A stretch of 58,955 nt of DNA from NCBI GenBank assembly GCA_003282175.1, contig QBZX01000009.1, positions 1-58,955 on the forward strand, given 5' to 3'. The notes beneath the pieces were generated by a model. It had not been told where the DNA came from. It made no database searches and worked only from the letters and a program-made list of their open reading frames with translations. Both the position numbers and the translations under genes were made by a program. The DNA is from Pelagibacteraceae bacterium AG-337-G06 (GTDB taxonomy: Bacteria; Pseudomonadota; Alphaproteobacteria; Pelagibacterales; AG-422-B15). Positions 9,440 through 17,388 of the stretch are shown one piece after another. Numbering within the stretch: position 1 is the first letter of the stretch; every line of letters begins with the position of its first letter.

Positions 9440-9607
9440 TTGATAAAAAAAAAGAAAACATTCCAAAAAGATAAGTATGGACGTTACATAAAGTCTAAAG
9501 AGTTTGATGTATACTGGGATGAATACCATGAGCTTGAAGACATCTCAATGAAAGAGTCAGTTAGACAGAAGATTGAAAGAACAAAAAAAATCGAAACTAA
9601 AGAATAG
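9440..9607 (+). CDS. Possible small basic protein, 55 aa, TTG start
   Basis: Between the acyl-CoA dehydrogenase stop and the convergent aminotransferase there is an open frame of 55 codons beginning with TTG two bases after the upstream stop and ending in TAG at 9605-9607. It reads as a credible protein: lysine-rich start, KDKYGRYIKSKEFDVYWD, then an amphipathic charged stretch SVRQKIERTKK. No ATG is available except a late one, and I see no strong ribosome binding site, so translation could be coupled to the preceding gene. It overlaps the aminotransferase 3' end by 11 nt. I do not recognise a family. It could be noncoding, although the composition is protein-like. Confidence 0.45.
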   Translation: MIKKKKTFQKDKYGRYIKSKEFDVYWDEYHELEDISMKESVRQKIERTKKIETKE

Positions 9608-10841
9608 TATCTAAAAAATCTATTAGTCGATTTACTTCCTCAATATTATTATAATGAACCATTGAAACTCTAACCACACCATCATTTGGTTCAATTCCTA
9701 ATCCCTTCAAACACCTCCATGCATAAAACTCACCATTGCGAATTCCAATTTGGTTTTTACCTGCAGCTTTTGCAATTTCAAGTGAACTTTTGTCTTTCAC
9801 AGTGAATGAGACAGTGGGCATCCGTTCACTTCTCGAGTGTGAGGTTTTGCCAATTAATCTCACATTTTTTTTGAGCTTTAAGAATTCAATAAGTGTTTTG
9901 ATTAGTGCTTCTTCGTGGCTATAAATTAGCTCAAAAACTTTTTTTCCTTTTTCATGAAGGTTTAATTTTTGTTCTGTAAAATGATGACTGTAAAGTGTTT
10001 CATAGTAATCTGTGACTCCTGACAAACATGCCAATTCCTCGTGGTTTGGACCTCCTGGGTTCATTGTGTATGGTATCTCCGATGCTAGAAATTCGTGATT
10101 TAAGTTTTTAGTTTGATCAAGAAGTTCTTTTTTCCCATATAAGAGGGCTATATGCGGGCCATATGTTTTGTAGAGGCTGAAACCATAGAAATCGATGTCT
10201 AATTCTTTTAGATCAATAATATCATGTGCCATGTAAGCCACTCCATCACCGACTACTTTTATGTTGTGATTATGAGCTATTGAAATTATTTCTTTTAAAT
10301 TATTTATTGAAGCCACAACATTTGATGTATGGCAGACACAAATAAATTTGGTTTTTTTTGTTATTAAATTTTTTAAATCTTCAACTTCAAGTTCAGCACT
10401 TTTTGGATTAAACTTCCATTCCTTAATATTAATTCCTTTTTCTGCAAGTTTCCTCCACGACCCAATATTTGCCTCATGGTCTTGATTGGTTACAATTATT
10501 TCATCGTCAGTTTTAAGCCAATCTTTTATCGCATTAGACAGCAAAAACATATTCATGGTCGTTGATGGACCTATAATAAATTCATTTTTTGAAATATTTA
10601 ACAGTTCTGCAATTTTCTCTAAACTGTTATTCATTTCGTTTCCTGCTTCAATTGATGGACCAAAGTCACCATAAGGTTGAACTTTCTTTGTAATCATAAA
10701 ATCATTAAGCTTTTCAATCACATGCTTTGGAACATATGTACCCCCTGCATTTTCAAAAAATGCAAAATTAGCAGTTTTTGGATTTTGAAAAACAGGAAAT
10801 TGTTTTCTCACGAAGTCTATATCTAATATATTTCTACTCAA
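9597..10841 (-). CDS. Cysteine desulfurase-like class V aminotransferase (VC1184/TIGR01976-like)
   Basis: PLP-dependent fold-type I enzyme of 414 aa. The N-terminal FFENAGGTYVPKHVI, the GPSTTMNMFLL cofactor-phosphate region, the VVGDGVAYMAHD segment and the FYGFSLYKTYGPHIALLYG block with the presumed Schiff-base lysine are visible, as is NGEFYAWRCLKGLGI near the end. These resemble the 'cysteine desulfurase-like, VC1184 family' rather than IscS or SufS; I do not see the cysteine-containing active loop of IscS. Substrate is unknown. It is 1 nt downstream of the kinase-like gene on the same strand and is therefore probably in the same transcript. Confidence 0.8.
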   Translation of the reverse strand: MSRNILDIDFVRKQFPVFQNPKTANFAFFENAGGTYVPKHVIEKLNDFMITKKVQPYGDFGPSIEAGNEMNNSLEKIAELLNISKNEFIIGPSTTMNMFLLSNAIKDWLKTDDEIIVTNQDHEANIGSWRKLAEKGINIKEWKFNPKSAELEVEDLKNLITKKTKFICVCHTSNVVASINNLKEIISIAHNHNIKVVGDGVAYMAHDIIDLKELDIDFYGFSLYKTYGPHIALLYGKKELLDQTKNLNHEFLASEIPYTMNPGGPNHEELACLSGVTDYYETLYSHHFTEQKLNLHEKGKKVFELIYSHEEALIKTLIEFLKLKKNVRLIGKTSHSRSERMPTVSFTVKDKSSLEIAKAAGKNQIGIRNGEFYAWRCLKGLGIEPNDGVVRVSMVHYNNIEEVNRLIDFLDTIL

Positions 10842-10842
10842 A

Positions 10843-11907
10843 TTATTTAATTCCTTCTACAATACTCCAACCAAGCTTACCTAATATTGGAACAAAAGCC
10901 TCATAATTTTTCGCTTCAGAACTTGAAGCAGTTCCATCTCTTACCCGACCTACAATGCCTTGAGCTATTCCTGCAAGTCTAAATATATTATATGCCATAT
11001 AAAAATCCCAATTATCTATTTTTTCTCTTCCTGTTTTTTTATAATAAAGTTCAGCATACTCACTCTCTGATGGTATATTGAGTGACTTAAGATCCGATCC
11101 CATCATCCCCAATCCCTTAGCGCCCGCTGGCAATCTCCATGACATCATATGATAAGTAAAATCAGCTATTGGGTTTCCTAAAGTAGACAATTCCCAGTCT
11201 AATATTGCCTTCACTTCATGAGTTGTAGGGTCGAATATCATATTGTCCAATCTGAAATCCCCATGAACGATCGATGTCTCTTGATCAGACGGTATATTTT
11301 TAGGTAACCATTCTATCAATTCATTTATCTCGGGTATCGTTTGTGTTTCTGAATCTTTGTACTGTTTTGTCCATCTATGAATTTGTCTGCCCATGTAGTT
11401 TTCGTGTTTACCATAATCAGCTAAATTAACTTTATTAAAATCAACGTTATGTAACCTTGCAATAGAATCATTCATAGATAAGTAAATTTCCCTTCTTTGA
11501 TTTGGATCACATCCTGGTAAAAGAAGTTCCCAATAAATGTTACCAACGACATGGTCCATAACAAAAAAAGGTGTACCAATTACTGTTTCATCATCACAAT
11601 AACCAAATGTCTTAGGAACAGGAACATCAGTATCTTGAAGAGCTGTCATTACCCTACATTCTCTATCCACTGCATGAGCTGATTTAAGAAGTTTACCTGG
11701 TGGCTTTCTTCTAAGTACAAAATTATTAATATTTGTTTCAACTAGATAAGTTGGATTTGACTGTCCACCCTTAAATTGTGTTATCTGACTTATCTGAAAA
11801 TTATTACCCATAAGCTTTTTTAGATAATCATTTAAAGACTCTTTATTAATTTTGAGTTTATCATCAACTTGTTTTGTGCCTGAAAAAATTTCATTTCTAT
11901 CAGTCAT
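10843..11907 (-). CDS. APH-fold phosphotransferase, ACAD10/11 N-terminal-domain type
   Basis: Aminoglycoside phosphotransferase-fold protein (354 aa). The catalytic loop is VHGDFRLDNMIFD (HGDFRxxN), followed by AILDWELSTLGNPIADF containing the metal-binding Asp; YLVETNINNFVLRRKPPGKL marks the N-lobe nucleotide-binding region. The LDWELSTLGNP block is characteristic of the kinase domain fused to acyl-CoA dehydrogenase in ACAD10/ACAD11 and of stand-alone LvaA, which phosphorylates 4-hydroxyacyl-CoA. It is not likely an antibiotic resistance gene. The gene overlaps purD by 4 nt upstream; the neighbouring ACAD11-type dehydrogenase (8232-9437) is the inferred functional partner. Confidence 0.85.
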   Translation of the reverse strand: MTDRNEIFSGTKQVDDKLKINKESLNDYLKKLMGNNFQISQITQFKGGQSNPTYLVETNINNFVLRRKPPGKLLKSAHAVDRECRVMTALQDTDVPVPKTFGYCDDETVIGTPFFVMDHVVGNIYWELLLPGCDPNQRREIYLSMNDSIARLHNVDFNKVNLADYGKHENYMGRQIHRWTKQYKDSETQTIPEINELIEWLPKNIPSDQETSIVHGDFRLDNMIFDPTTHEVKAILDWELSTLGNPIADFTYHMMSWRLPAGAKGLGMMGSDLKSLNIPSESEYAELYYKKTGREKIDNWDFYMAYNIFRLAGIAQGIVGRVRDGTASSSEAKNYEAFVPILGKLGWSIVEGIK

Positions 11908-13166
11908 GTTAAAGCTTTCTTCCCAATATCTTTTCTATAGTACCCCTCGGGCCAGTCTAACAACTGAATTGAATCATAAATTTTACTTAAAGCTTTACTA
12001 AGCGATGTATTTTTTGCCGTTACAGAGAGGACTCTTCCACCAGTAGCAATAATTTTTTTATCTTTAATAGCTGTTGCAGCGTGAAATATTTGAAAAGTAT
12101 CAGTATTTTCTAAATTATCTATTCCATTAATTACTGTTTCTTTCTCAAATAATCCTGGGTATCCATTCGATGCCATTACAACTGTTGCACAATGATCATC
12201 TTCCCACTTCAATTCATAGTTTTGTAAATCCTTATCAATACAGCTCAGCATAAGTTGAACTATATCACTTTTCATTCTTAACATTAAAACTTGGCATTCA
12301 GGATCTCCAAATCTAATATTATATTCAACAAGTTTTGCCTTCCCATTTTTAATCATCAGTCCTGCATACAGAATACCTTGATATGGGTGACCTAACTCTC
12401 TCATGGCATTTAGTGTGGGATATATAATCTCATCATCAACTTGTTTTTTAATTTCGTCTGTAAAGATAGGAGCAGGTGAGTAGGCTCCCATCCCACCTGT
12501 GTTAGGTCCAGTATCATTATCTCCTATGCGTTTATGGTCTTGAGCGCTTTCAAGAGAAATAAATTCAGTACCATCAGTGCATACAAAATAACTCGCCTCT
12601 TCACCTTCCATAAATTCTTCAATGACTGCAGTCATATTTATTCCAAATTTATTTTCAAAAATTTCCTTCAGAGCTTTTTCAGCCATTTCAAAATTATCTG
12701 CGACAGTCACTCCTTTTCCAGCAGCCAATCCATTTGCTTTTACTACAATTGGCAAACTTTGTTTTTTTAAATATTTCACTGCGTTTTCGAAGTTATCAAA
12801 AGTAGAATAGTCAGCTGTTGGGATAGAATAATTTTTGCAAAGATCTTTCATAAAGCTCTTTGATCCTTCAAGTTGGGATGCATATTTATTTGGACCAAAT
12901 ATTTTAATATTTTTTGATAGAAAATAATCTACTATTCCTGAGACTAATGGAACCTCAGGTCCAACTACAATTAAGTCAATAAATTTTTCGACACAAAATG
13001 AATGAATAGAGTCAAAATCATCAAGGTCTAAGACTCTACATTCAGCAAGTAGACTTATTCCATAATTCCCAGGAATACAAAATAGTGATGTAGTTAAAGG
13101 ACTTCTTGATATTGCATAGCATAGAGAATGCTCCCTAGCTCCATTTCCAAGTACAAGAATTTTCAT
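11904..13166 (-). CDS. purD: Phosphoribosylamine-glycine ligase (GARS)
   Basis: Second step of de novo purine synthesis: joins glycine to phosphoribosylamine with ATP. An ATP-grasp protein of 420 aa with the N-terminal MKILVLGNGAREHSLCYA, IVVKANGLAAGKGVTV for the nucleotide-binding strand, DHKRIGDNDTGPNTGGMGAY, and IRFGDPECQVLM for metal binding. All are hallmark PurD segments. The gene is divergent from xseA with 51 nt between the starts, and its stop overlaps the start of the kinase-like gene by 4 nt. Other purine genes of the window lie far away at 55551-58955. Confidence 0.98.
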   Translation of the reverse strand: MKILVLGNGAREHSLCYAISRSPLTTSLFCIPGNYGISLLAECRVLDLDDFDSIHSFCVEKFIDLIVVGPEVPLVSGIVDYFLSKNIKIFGPNKYASQLEGSKSFMKDLCKNYSIPTADYSTFDNFENAVKYLKKQSLPIVVKANGLAAGKGVTVADNFEMAEKALKEIFENKFGINMTAVIEEFMEGEEASYFVCTDGTEFISLESAQDHKRIGDNDTGPNTGGMGAYSPAPIFTDEIKKQVDDEIIYPTLNAMRELGHPYQGILYAGLMIKNGKAKLVEYNIRFGDPECQVLMLRMKSDIVQLMLSCIDKDLQNYELKWEDDHCATVVMASNGYPGLFEKETVINGIDNLENTDTFQIFHAATAIKDKKIIATGGRVLSVTAKNTSLSKALSKIYDSIQLLDWPEGYYRKDIGKKALT

Positions 13167-13217
13167 AAAGTAAAATTTAAATTAATTGATATATTAGCAT
13201 AAAAGGAATTAAATTAA

Positions 13218-14519
13218 ATGGTTAGAGAAAATATCCAAGAGTATTCAGTTTCAGAAATTTCAGACTCAATCAAGGGAACACTTGAAAATAGTTTTGGCTA
13301 CGTAAAAGTTAGAGGGGAAGTCTCAGGTTTAAGTAAGCCAGCATCAGGCCATATATATTTAAATCTTAAAGATGATAAAGCCGTTATAAAAGCAATAATC
13401 TGGCGAAGTGCAGCTGCAAGAATTAGTTTCGTACCCGTAGATGGATTAGAAGTTATATGTTCAGGTAAGCTCACAACAGGATATTCTGATCGATACCCGG
13501 GAAGATCAGATTATTCAATTATAGTTGATACACTAACTCCTGCAGGAGAGGGAGCTTTAATGGCTCTTTTAGAGCAACGTAGGAAGAAGCTTGTGGCAGA
13601 GGGTATATTTGAGGAGCACAATAAGAAAAGTCTTCCAAAGTATCCTGAAACAATTGGAATAGTCACATCTCCAACTGGCGCAGTTATAAAAGATATACTT
13701 CATAGATTAAAAGAGAGGTTTCCTTGCAATGTTATTCTATGGCCAGTTCCAGTTCAGGGTCAAGATGCCGCTCAGTTAATCTCTGATGCAGTAGATGGAT
13801 TTAATAGCTTATCGAGTAAAGACGAAGTAAATATGCCTGATCTTATTATCATAGCGCGTGGCGGAGGCAGCATTGAAGACCTTTGGCCTTTCAATGAAGA
13901 AATTGTAATCCGGGCTGTTTTTAAAAGTAACATTCCAATTGTATCTGCTATTGGTCATGAGACAGATACTACACTGATTGATTTTGTTTCAGACTTAAGA
14001 GCACCAACGCCGACAGCTGCAGCAGAAATATCTTCCCCAGATAAAGTAGAACTTTTAAGGGACATCAATGAAAAAAAGAATCGTTTAAATTATGCAGTAA
14101 ATTTATATATTAATAATCTTAAAGATAATTTCATTACCATAAAAGATAAATTACCTATTTCACTAAAGCTTTTTTTAAATAATCTTATTTCATATTTTCA
14201 AAATATTTCTCAATCACTTAATTTTCGCGTTATCGGCGAGCAATTAAAAAGTAGTAAAGTAGAACTTATTTCTTTGGAGGGGTCTTTATTAAAGGCTAAA
14301 AATATTTTGGCAGAGAGACTTCAAAAAGAATTGGACAATAAAAGTATGCTTCTTGAAAGCCTCAGTTATAAATCCGTTTTAAAAAGAGGATACTCAGTTA
14401 CAAGAAGTTCAAACAAAATAATCAAATCAAAAAAAGATTTAAAAGATGAAAGTGAGTTGATCATAGAAACTAATTTTGCTACTTTAAAAGCCAAACTTAG
14501 AGAAATTAATGACAAATAG
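13218..14519 (+). CDS. xseA: Exodeoxyribonuclease VII large subunit
   Basis: Large subunit of ExoVII, which degrades single-stranded DNA in both directions. The N-terminal OB-fold reads VRGEVSGLSKPASGHIYLNL; the catalytic region includes IGIVTSPTGAVIKDI, RGGGSIEDLWPFNEE and SAIGHETDTTLIDFVSD, followed by a long helical coiled stretch (residues ~270-390) typical of XseA. Length 433 aa is normal. The purD-xseA divergent pair and the DUF2093 gene overlapping its 3' end by 11 nt are familiar alphaproteobacterial arrangements. The small subunit xseB is not in the window. Confidence 0.97.
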   Translation: MVRENIQEYSVSEISDSIKGTLENSFGYVKVRGEVSGLSKPASGHIYLNLKDDKAVIKAIIWRSAAARISFVPVDGLEVICSGKLTTGYSDRYPGRSDYSIIVDTLTPAGEGALMALLEQRRKKLVAEGIFEEHNKKSLPKYPETIGIVTSPTGAVIKDILHRLKERFPCNVILWPVPVQGQDAAQLISDAVDGFNSLSSKDEVNMPDLIIIARGGGSIEDLWPFNEEIVIRAVFKSNIPIVSAIGHETDTTLIDFVSDLRAPTPTAAAEISSPDKVELLRDINEKKNRLNYAVNLYINNLKDNFITIKDKLPISLKLFLNNLISYFQNISQSLNFRVIGEQLKSSKVELISLEGSLLKAKNILAERLQKELDNKSMLLESLSYKSVLKRGYSVTRSSNKIIKSKKDLKDESELIIETNFATLKAKLREINDK

Positions 14520-14721
14520 TTTTACTACGAAGGCAGAAATAAAATTGCATCATGGCCAGTTTCAAATAATAAAGTCTGGGGATCATGTAGAATGCTCAAT
14601 CACAAAAGAAAAGATCTCACTAGATAATTTGAAGTATTGGAATGTTGATTTGCAGGAAATATATGCAAATCCAGAAGTTGCACTGAGGAGATATAAAGAA
14701 ATAAATGAAAATAAAGATTAA
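14509..14721 (+). CDS. DUF2093 family protein
   Basis: Small protein of 70 aa, mostly restricted to Alphaproteobacteria and of unknown function. The family pattern is clear: a basic N-terminus, then FQIIKSGDHVECSITKEKIS, followed by LDNLKYWNVDLQEIYANPE. The single cysteine sits where family members have a conserved V-x-C-A-V-T type segment. It overlaps xseA by 11 nt upstream and the peptidase gene by 17 nt downstream, so all three are likely translated from one message. Confidence 0.88.
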   Translation: MTNSFTTKAEIKLHHGQFQIIKSGDHVECSITKEKISLDNLKYWNVDLQEIYANPEVALRRYKEINENKD

Positions 14722-15505
14722 ATTAATAGCAATCTTTTTTTTTATTTTTCAACCAGCCATAGCAACTGATTTACCAAAAGAAATACCTCAAGGAAGCCTG
14801 ATTGTTGGCCAGTTATCCGATGCGGATGAAATTATAGTAGATAATAATTCTATAAAAGTTAGCAAAAAAGGTCACTTTGTATTTGCAGTCGGAAGAGACC
14901 ATGTGGAGCCAATAAGTGTGACATATTTAAAAAATGGATCATTAATGAAAATTCATCAAATAAATATAATCAAACAAGACTACGACATACAAAGGATTGA
15001 TGGCTTACCAGAACAAATGGTTACGCCTCTTGACGATGAAATAATCGAGAGAATAATCTATGAAAACGATTTGATAAAAGAGAAGAAAAAAATAAATTTA
15101 GATCTAACTTATTTTAAAGATGGTTTTATTCAACCAACAGAAGGTATTATCAGCGGCGTTTTCGGTAGTCAAAGAATATTAAATGGAAAAGCTAAAAGTC
15201 CCCATCGAGGTTTAGATATTGCAGCTGAAACTGGAACCCCAATTTATGCCTGCAATGAAGGACTTGTCATACATGCCGAGGATGATCTTTATTACACAGG
15301 TGGAACTATAATTCTTGATCATGGGCATGGGGTAAAATCAATTTATGCCCATTTATCAGATGTGAAAGTTACCGTAAATCAAACCGTATCAAAGGATGAT
15401 GTTATTGGTGAAGTAGGTTCTACAGGACGATCAACCGGCCCTCACCTTCATTGGGGAGTAATGGTGTTTAATACCTATGTAGACCCACAATTGCTTTTAG
15501 ATTAA
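14705..15505 (+). CDS. M23 (LytM) family metallopeptidase
   Basis: Predicted periplasmic zinc endopeptidase or cell-wall hydrolase regulator, 266 aa. A signal peptide spans about residues 1-20 and ends in AIA. The C-terminal LytM domain contains HRGLDIAAETGTPI (His and Asp zinc ligands), IILDHGHGVKSIYAHLS and TGPHLHWGVMV (the HxH motif), so the complete set of zinc ligands is present, unlike degenerate EnvC-type activators. The N-terminal half (residues ~25-130) is a beta-rich region resembling stand-alone M23 proteins found next to xseA in Alphaproteobacteria. Peptidoglycan cross-links are the expected target. Confidence 0.9.
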   Translation: MKIKIKLIAIFFFIFQPAIATDLPKEIPQGSLIVGQLSDADEIIVDNNSIKVSKKGHFVFAVGRDHVEPISVTYLKNGSLMKIHQINIIKQDYDIQRIDGLPEQMVTPLDDEIIERIIYENDLIKEKKKINLDLTYFKDGFIQPTEGIISGVFGSQRILNGKAKSPHRGLDIAAETGTPIYACNEGLVIHAEDDLYYTGGTIILDHGHGVKSIYAHLSDVKVTVNQTVSKDDVIGEVGSTGRSTGPHLHWGVMVFNTYVDPQLLLD

Positions 15506-15527
15506 TTTTTTTCAAAAAAAAATAGAC

Positions 15528-16403
15528 TTATATTTTCCATCTATTGTGGAACCAAAAATATTGTTCAGGGTACTTAGTAATCATTTTTTGATAAAATGAG
15601 GATATTTGATCTGAAATTTTATAAATGTTTTCTTCATTACTTTCTTTATCTTTTGTATCAATGTATTCAACAACCTCAAATATAAAATTATTATCATTTG
15701 TTCGTATTGGCCAGGCTAAAAATATTTTACATTTTGCTTTTAAAGCAATTTGAGCAGGAAGTGTTGATATATTCATTTCCTTATTAAAAAATTTAACCTT
15801 TGTTCCTGAAGACAATTGTTGGTCTGCCAAGAGAGCAATAGAACTTCCTTTATAAAATTGATTTAATAGCTGTCTCGTCCCTGATCTATTTTTACTATAA
15901 CATTGAACGCTATATTTGCGTCTTAGTTGTTTAACGATAAAATTTATTAGAGGATTATTTGGTTCTCTAACTATCGCTGAGACACTATTCATCTTACTAC
16001 GAAGAGCCATTCCAGGTATTTCCCAATTTGAACTATGGCCTGAAACAATTACACTATGTTCATTTTCATCAAATACATCATCTGAAAATTTATTATTAAT
16101 AACTTCAATCTTACTCTCGAGTATACTGTTCATATGAGCATATTCTGAGATTGTATAGCCAAGATTCTTCCAAACCCTATTAGCTGTATCATTAATCCAC
16201 TTTTTATCTTTATTTTGAAATGCAATAGATAAATTTTTTATTATAAGATTATGTATTGGAAGAAATGGTCCAACAGAAGTAGTAATCAATATTCCAAGAG
16301 TACGCGACATTCTAAGAGGTAAAATTTTAAAGACCGTAAAGAAGATAATAAAAAATAAAAACTCCAGTGGGTACTTTACCAAGATCTTGTATAATGATTT
16401 CAT
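15528..16403 (-). CDS. lpxL: Lipid A late acyltransferase, LpxL/HtrB family
   Basis: Membrane-bound acyltransferase that adds a secondary acyl chain to lipid A. The HX4E catalytic motif is seen as HSSNWE around residues 122-127, followed by ALLADQQLSSGTKVKFFNKE, a family signature. A hydrophobic N-terminal anchor (residues ~14-32) fits. At 291 aa it is typical in length. It is the last gene of the run msbA-DUF374-waaA-lpxK-lpxL on the minus strand, all concerned with lipid A/Kdo biogenesis and separated by 4-6 nt. Which acyl chain or position it uses cannot be told. Confidence 0.88.
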   Translation of the reverse strand: MKSLYKILVKYPLEFLFFIIFFTVFKILPLRMSRTLGILITTSVGPFLPIHNLIIKNLSIAFQNKDKKWINDTANRVWKNLGYTISEYAHMNSILESKIEVINNKFSDDVFDENEHSVIVSGHSSNWEIPGMALRSKMNSVSAIVREPNNPLINFIVKQLRRKYSVQCYSKNRSGTRQLLNQFYKGSSIALLADQQLSSGTKVKFFNKEMNISTLPAQIALKAKCKIFLAWPIRTNDNNFIFEVVEYIDTKDKESNEENIYKISDQISSFYQKMITKYPEQYFWFHNRWKI

Positions 16404-16407
16404 TATT

Positions 16408-17382
16408 TTAATTAATTAATTTTCTTATTAGTTTTTCAACATTCGGTATTTCAAGCTTAATCTTGAAACAATCAATGTTCTTCCGATAATCTTCAGGAAT
16501 GCGAACATAGTCCTTCTCTGTCGTGATAAGTGATAAATTTTCTGTCTTTGCCATATCTACTAAGCTTTCTAAATCTTTTCTAGTGAACTGATAATGATCA
16601 GGAAAACTTTTATTTTTTTTAAGATCGTAACCTTTGTTCTTTAAGGTATCAAAAAAGCCATCATTATTTCCAATGCCGCTGAATGCGAAATAACGTTTCT
16701 GATCTAAAACATCTACGGCTTTAATATTAGCATTGTAGAATTCTAGGTTATCATAATCATATTTCTCTGTAATATGATGAAGATCATCTCCAACAATGAT
16801 TACAAATTGTGCAGATTTTAGTGCAGGTCTTATAAGCTCCCTCAGTGGTCCTGCAGGTAAGCACATTTTATTTCCAAAACCTCTCTTGCCATTAATTGTT
16901 AGTAAACTTTTATCTTTATGAAATGATCGATCTTGAAAACCATCATCCAACAATAAGATGTCTGTTTGCTTTTCATTTATTATTCTCTCAATTGCAGAAT
17001 TTCTATTTGTAGTGATGTAAGTTGGAACGCTATTTGCATAGAGCAGAGCTTCATCTCCAACCTCTTTAAACGTATCCGATTTTGAAACCTTATGGAAAAT
17101 AGATTTATTTTTAGATCCATAACCTCTCAACAATACTGATACTCTCTTGTCTTTCTTTTTTAATTCCTCAATCAATGTCAGTAACGTTGAAGTTTTACCC
17201 GTTCCTCCAATATTAATATTACCAATGCATATGATAGGGATATTGAACTTTTTATTTTTATAAAATAACGCTCTTAAGTAAAAAAGGCTTATGTAAATGC
17301 ATGATAATGGAATACAAAATAATGAGACAAGATTTGCGTAATATACTTCCTGGTACCATATTTTCAGAAAAAATTTTTCCAT
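16408..17382 (-). CDS. lpxK: Tetraacyldisaccharide 4'-kinase
   Basis: Inner-membrane P-loop kinase that phosphorylates the 4' position of the lipid A disaccharide. The N-terminal membrane segment is followed by CIGNINIGGTGKTS (Walker A) near residue 55, LLRGYGSKN, the hallmark LLDDGFQDRSFHKD, and GPLRELIRPALKSA. The C-terminal part has the expected FPDHYQFTRKDL and TTEKDYVRIP segments. Size (324 aa) is normal. It lies 6 nt downstream of waaA, as in many Gram-negatives, and 4 nt upstream of the lpxL-like gene. Confidence 0.96.
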   Translation of the reverse strand: MEKFFLKIWYQEVYYANLVSLFCIPLSCIYISLFYLRALFYKNKKFNIPIICIGNINIGGTGKTSTLLTLIEELKKKDKRVSVLLRGYGSKNKSIFHKVSKSDTFKEVGDEALLYANSVPTYITTNRNSAIERIINEKQTDILLLDDGFQDRSFHKDKSLLTINGKRGFGNKMCLPAGPLRELIRPALKSAQFVIIVGDDLHHITEKYDYDNLEFYNANIKAVDVLDQKRYFAFSGIGNNDGFFDTLKNKGYDLKKNKSFPDHYQFTRKDLESLVDMAKTENLSLITTEKDYVRIPEDYRKNIDCFKIKLEIPNVEKLIRKLIN

Positions 17383-17388
17383 AATGAA

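Noticed and set aside
10843-11907. Aminoglycoside resistance kinase
   Set aside because: The catalytic fold is that of APH proteins, but the LDWELSTLGNP block and the neighbouring ACAD11-type gene fit an acyl-CoA-linked kinase instead.
12534-12810. Two overlapping plus-strand ORFs opposite purD
   Set aside because: Both are frame shadows; composition is Phe/Lys/Ser-rich and there is no independent signal.
15506-15527. Bidirectional terminator between convergent peptidase and lpxL-like genes
   Set aside because: The gap has T- and A-runs but no stem of useful length or G+C content; I saw no convincing intrinsic terminator in the window.
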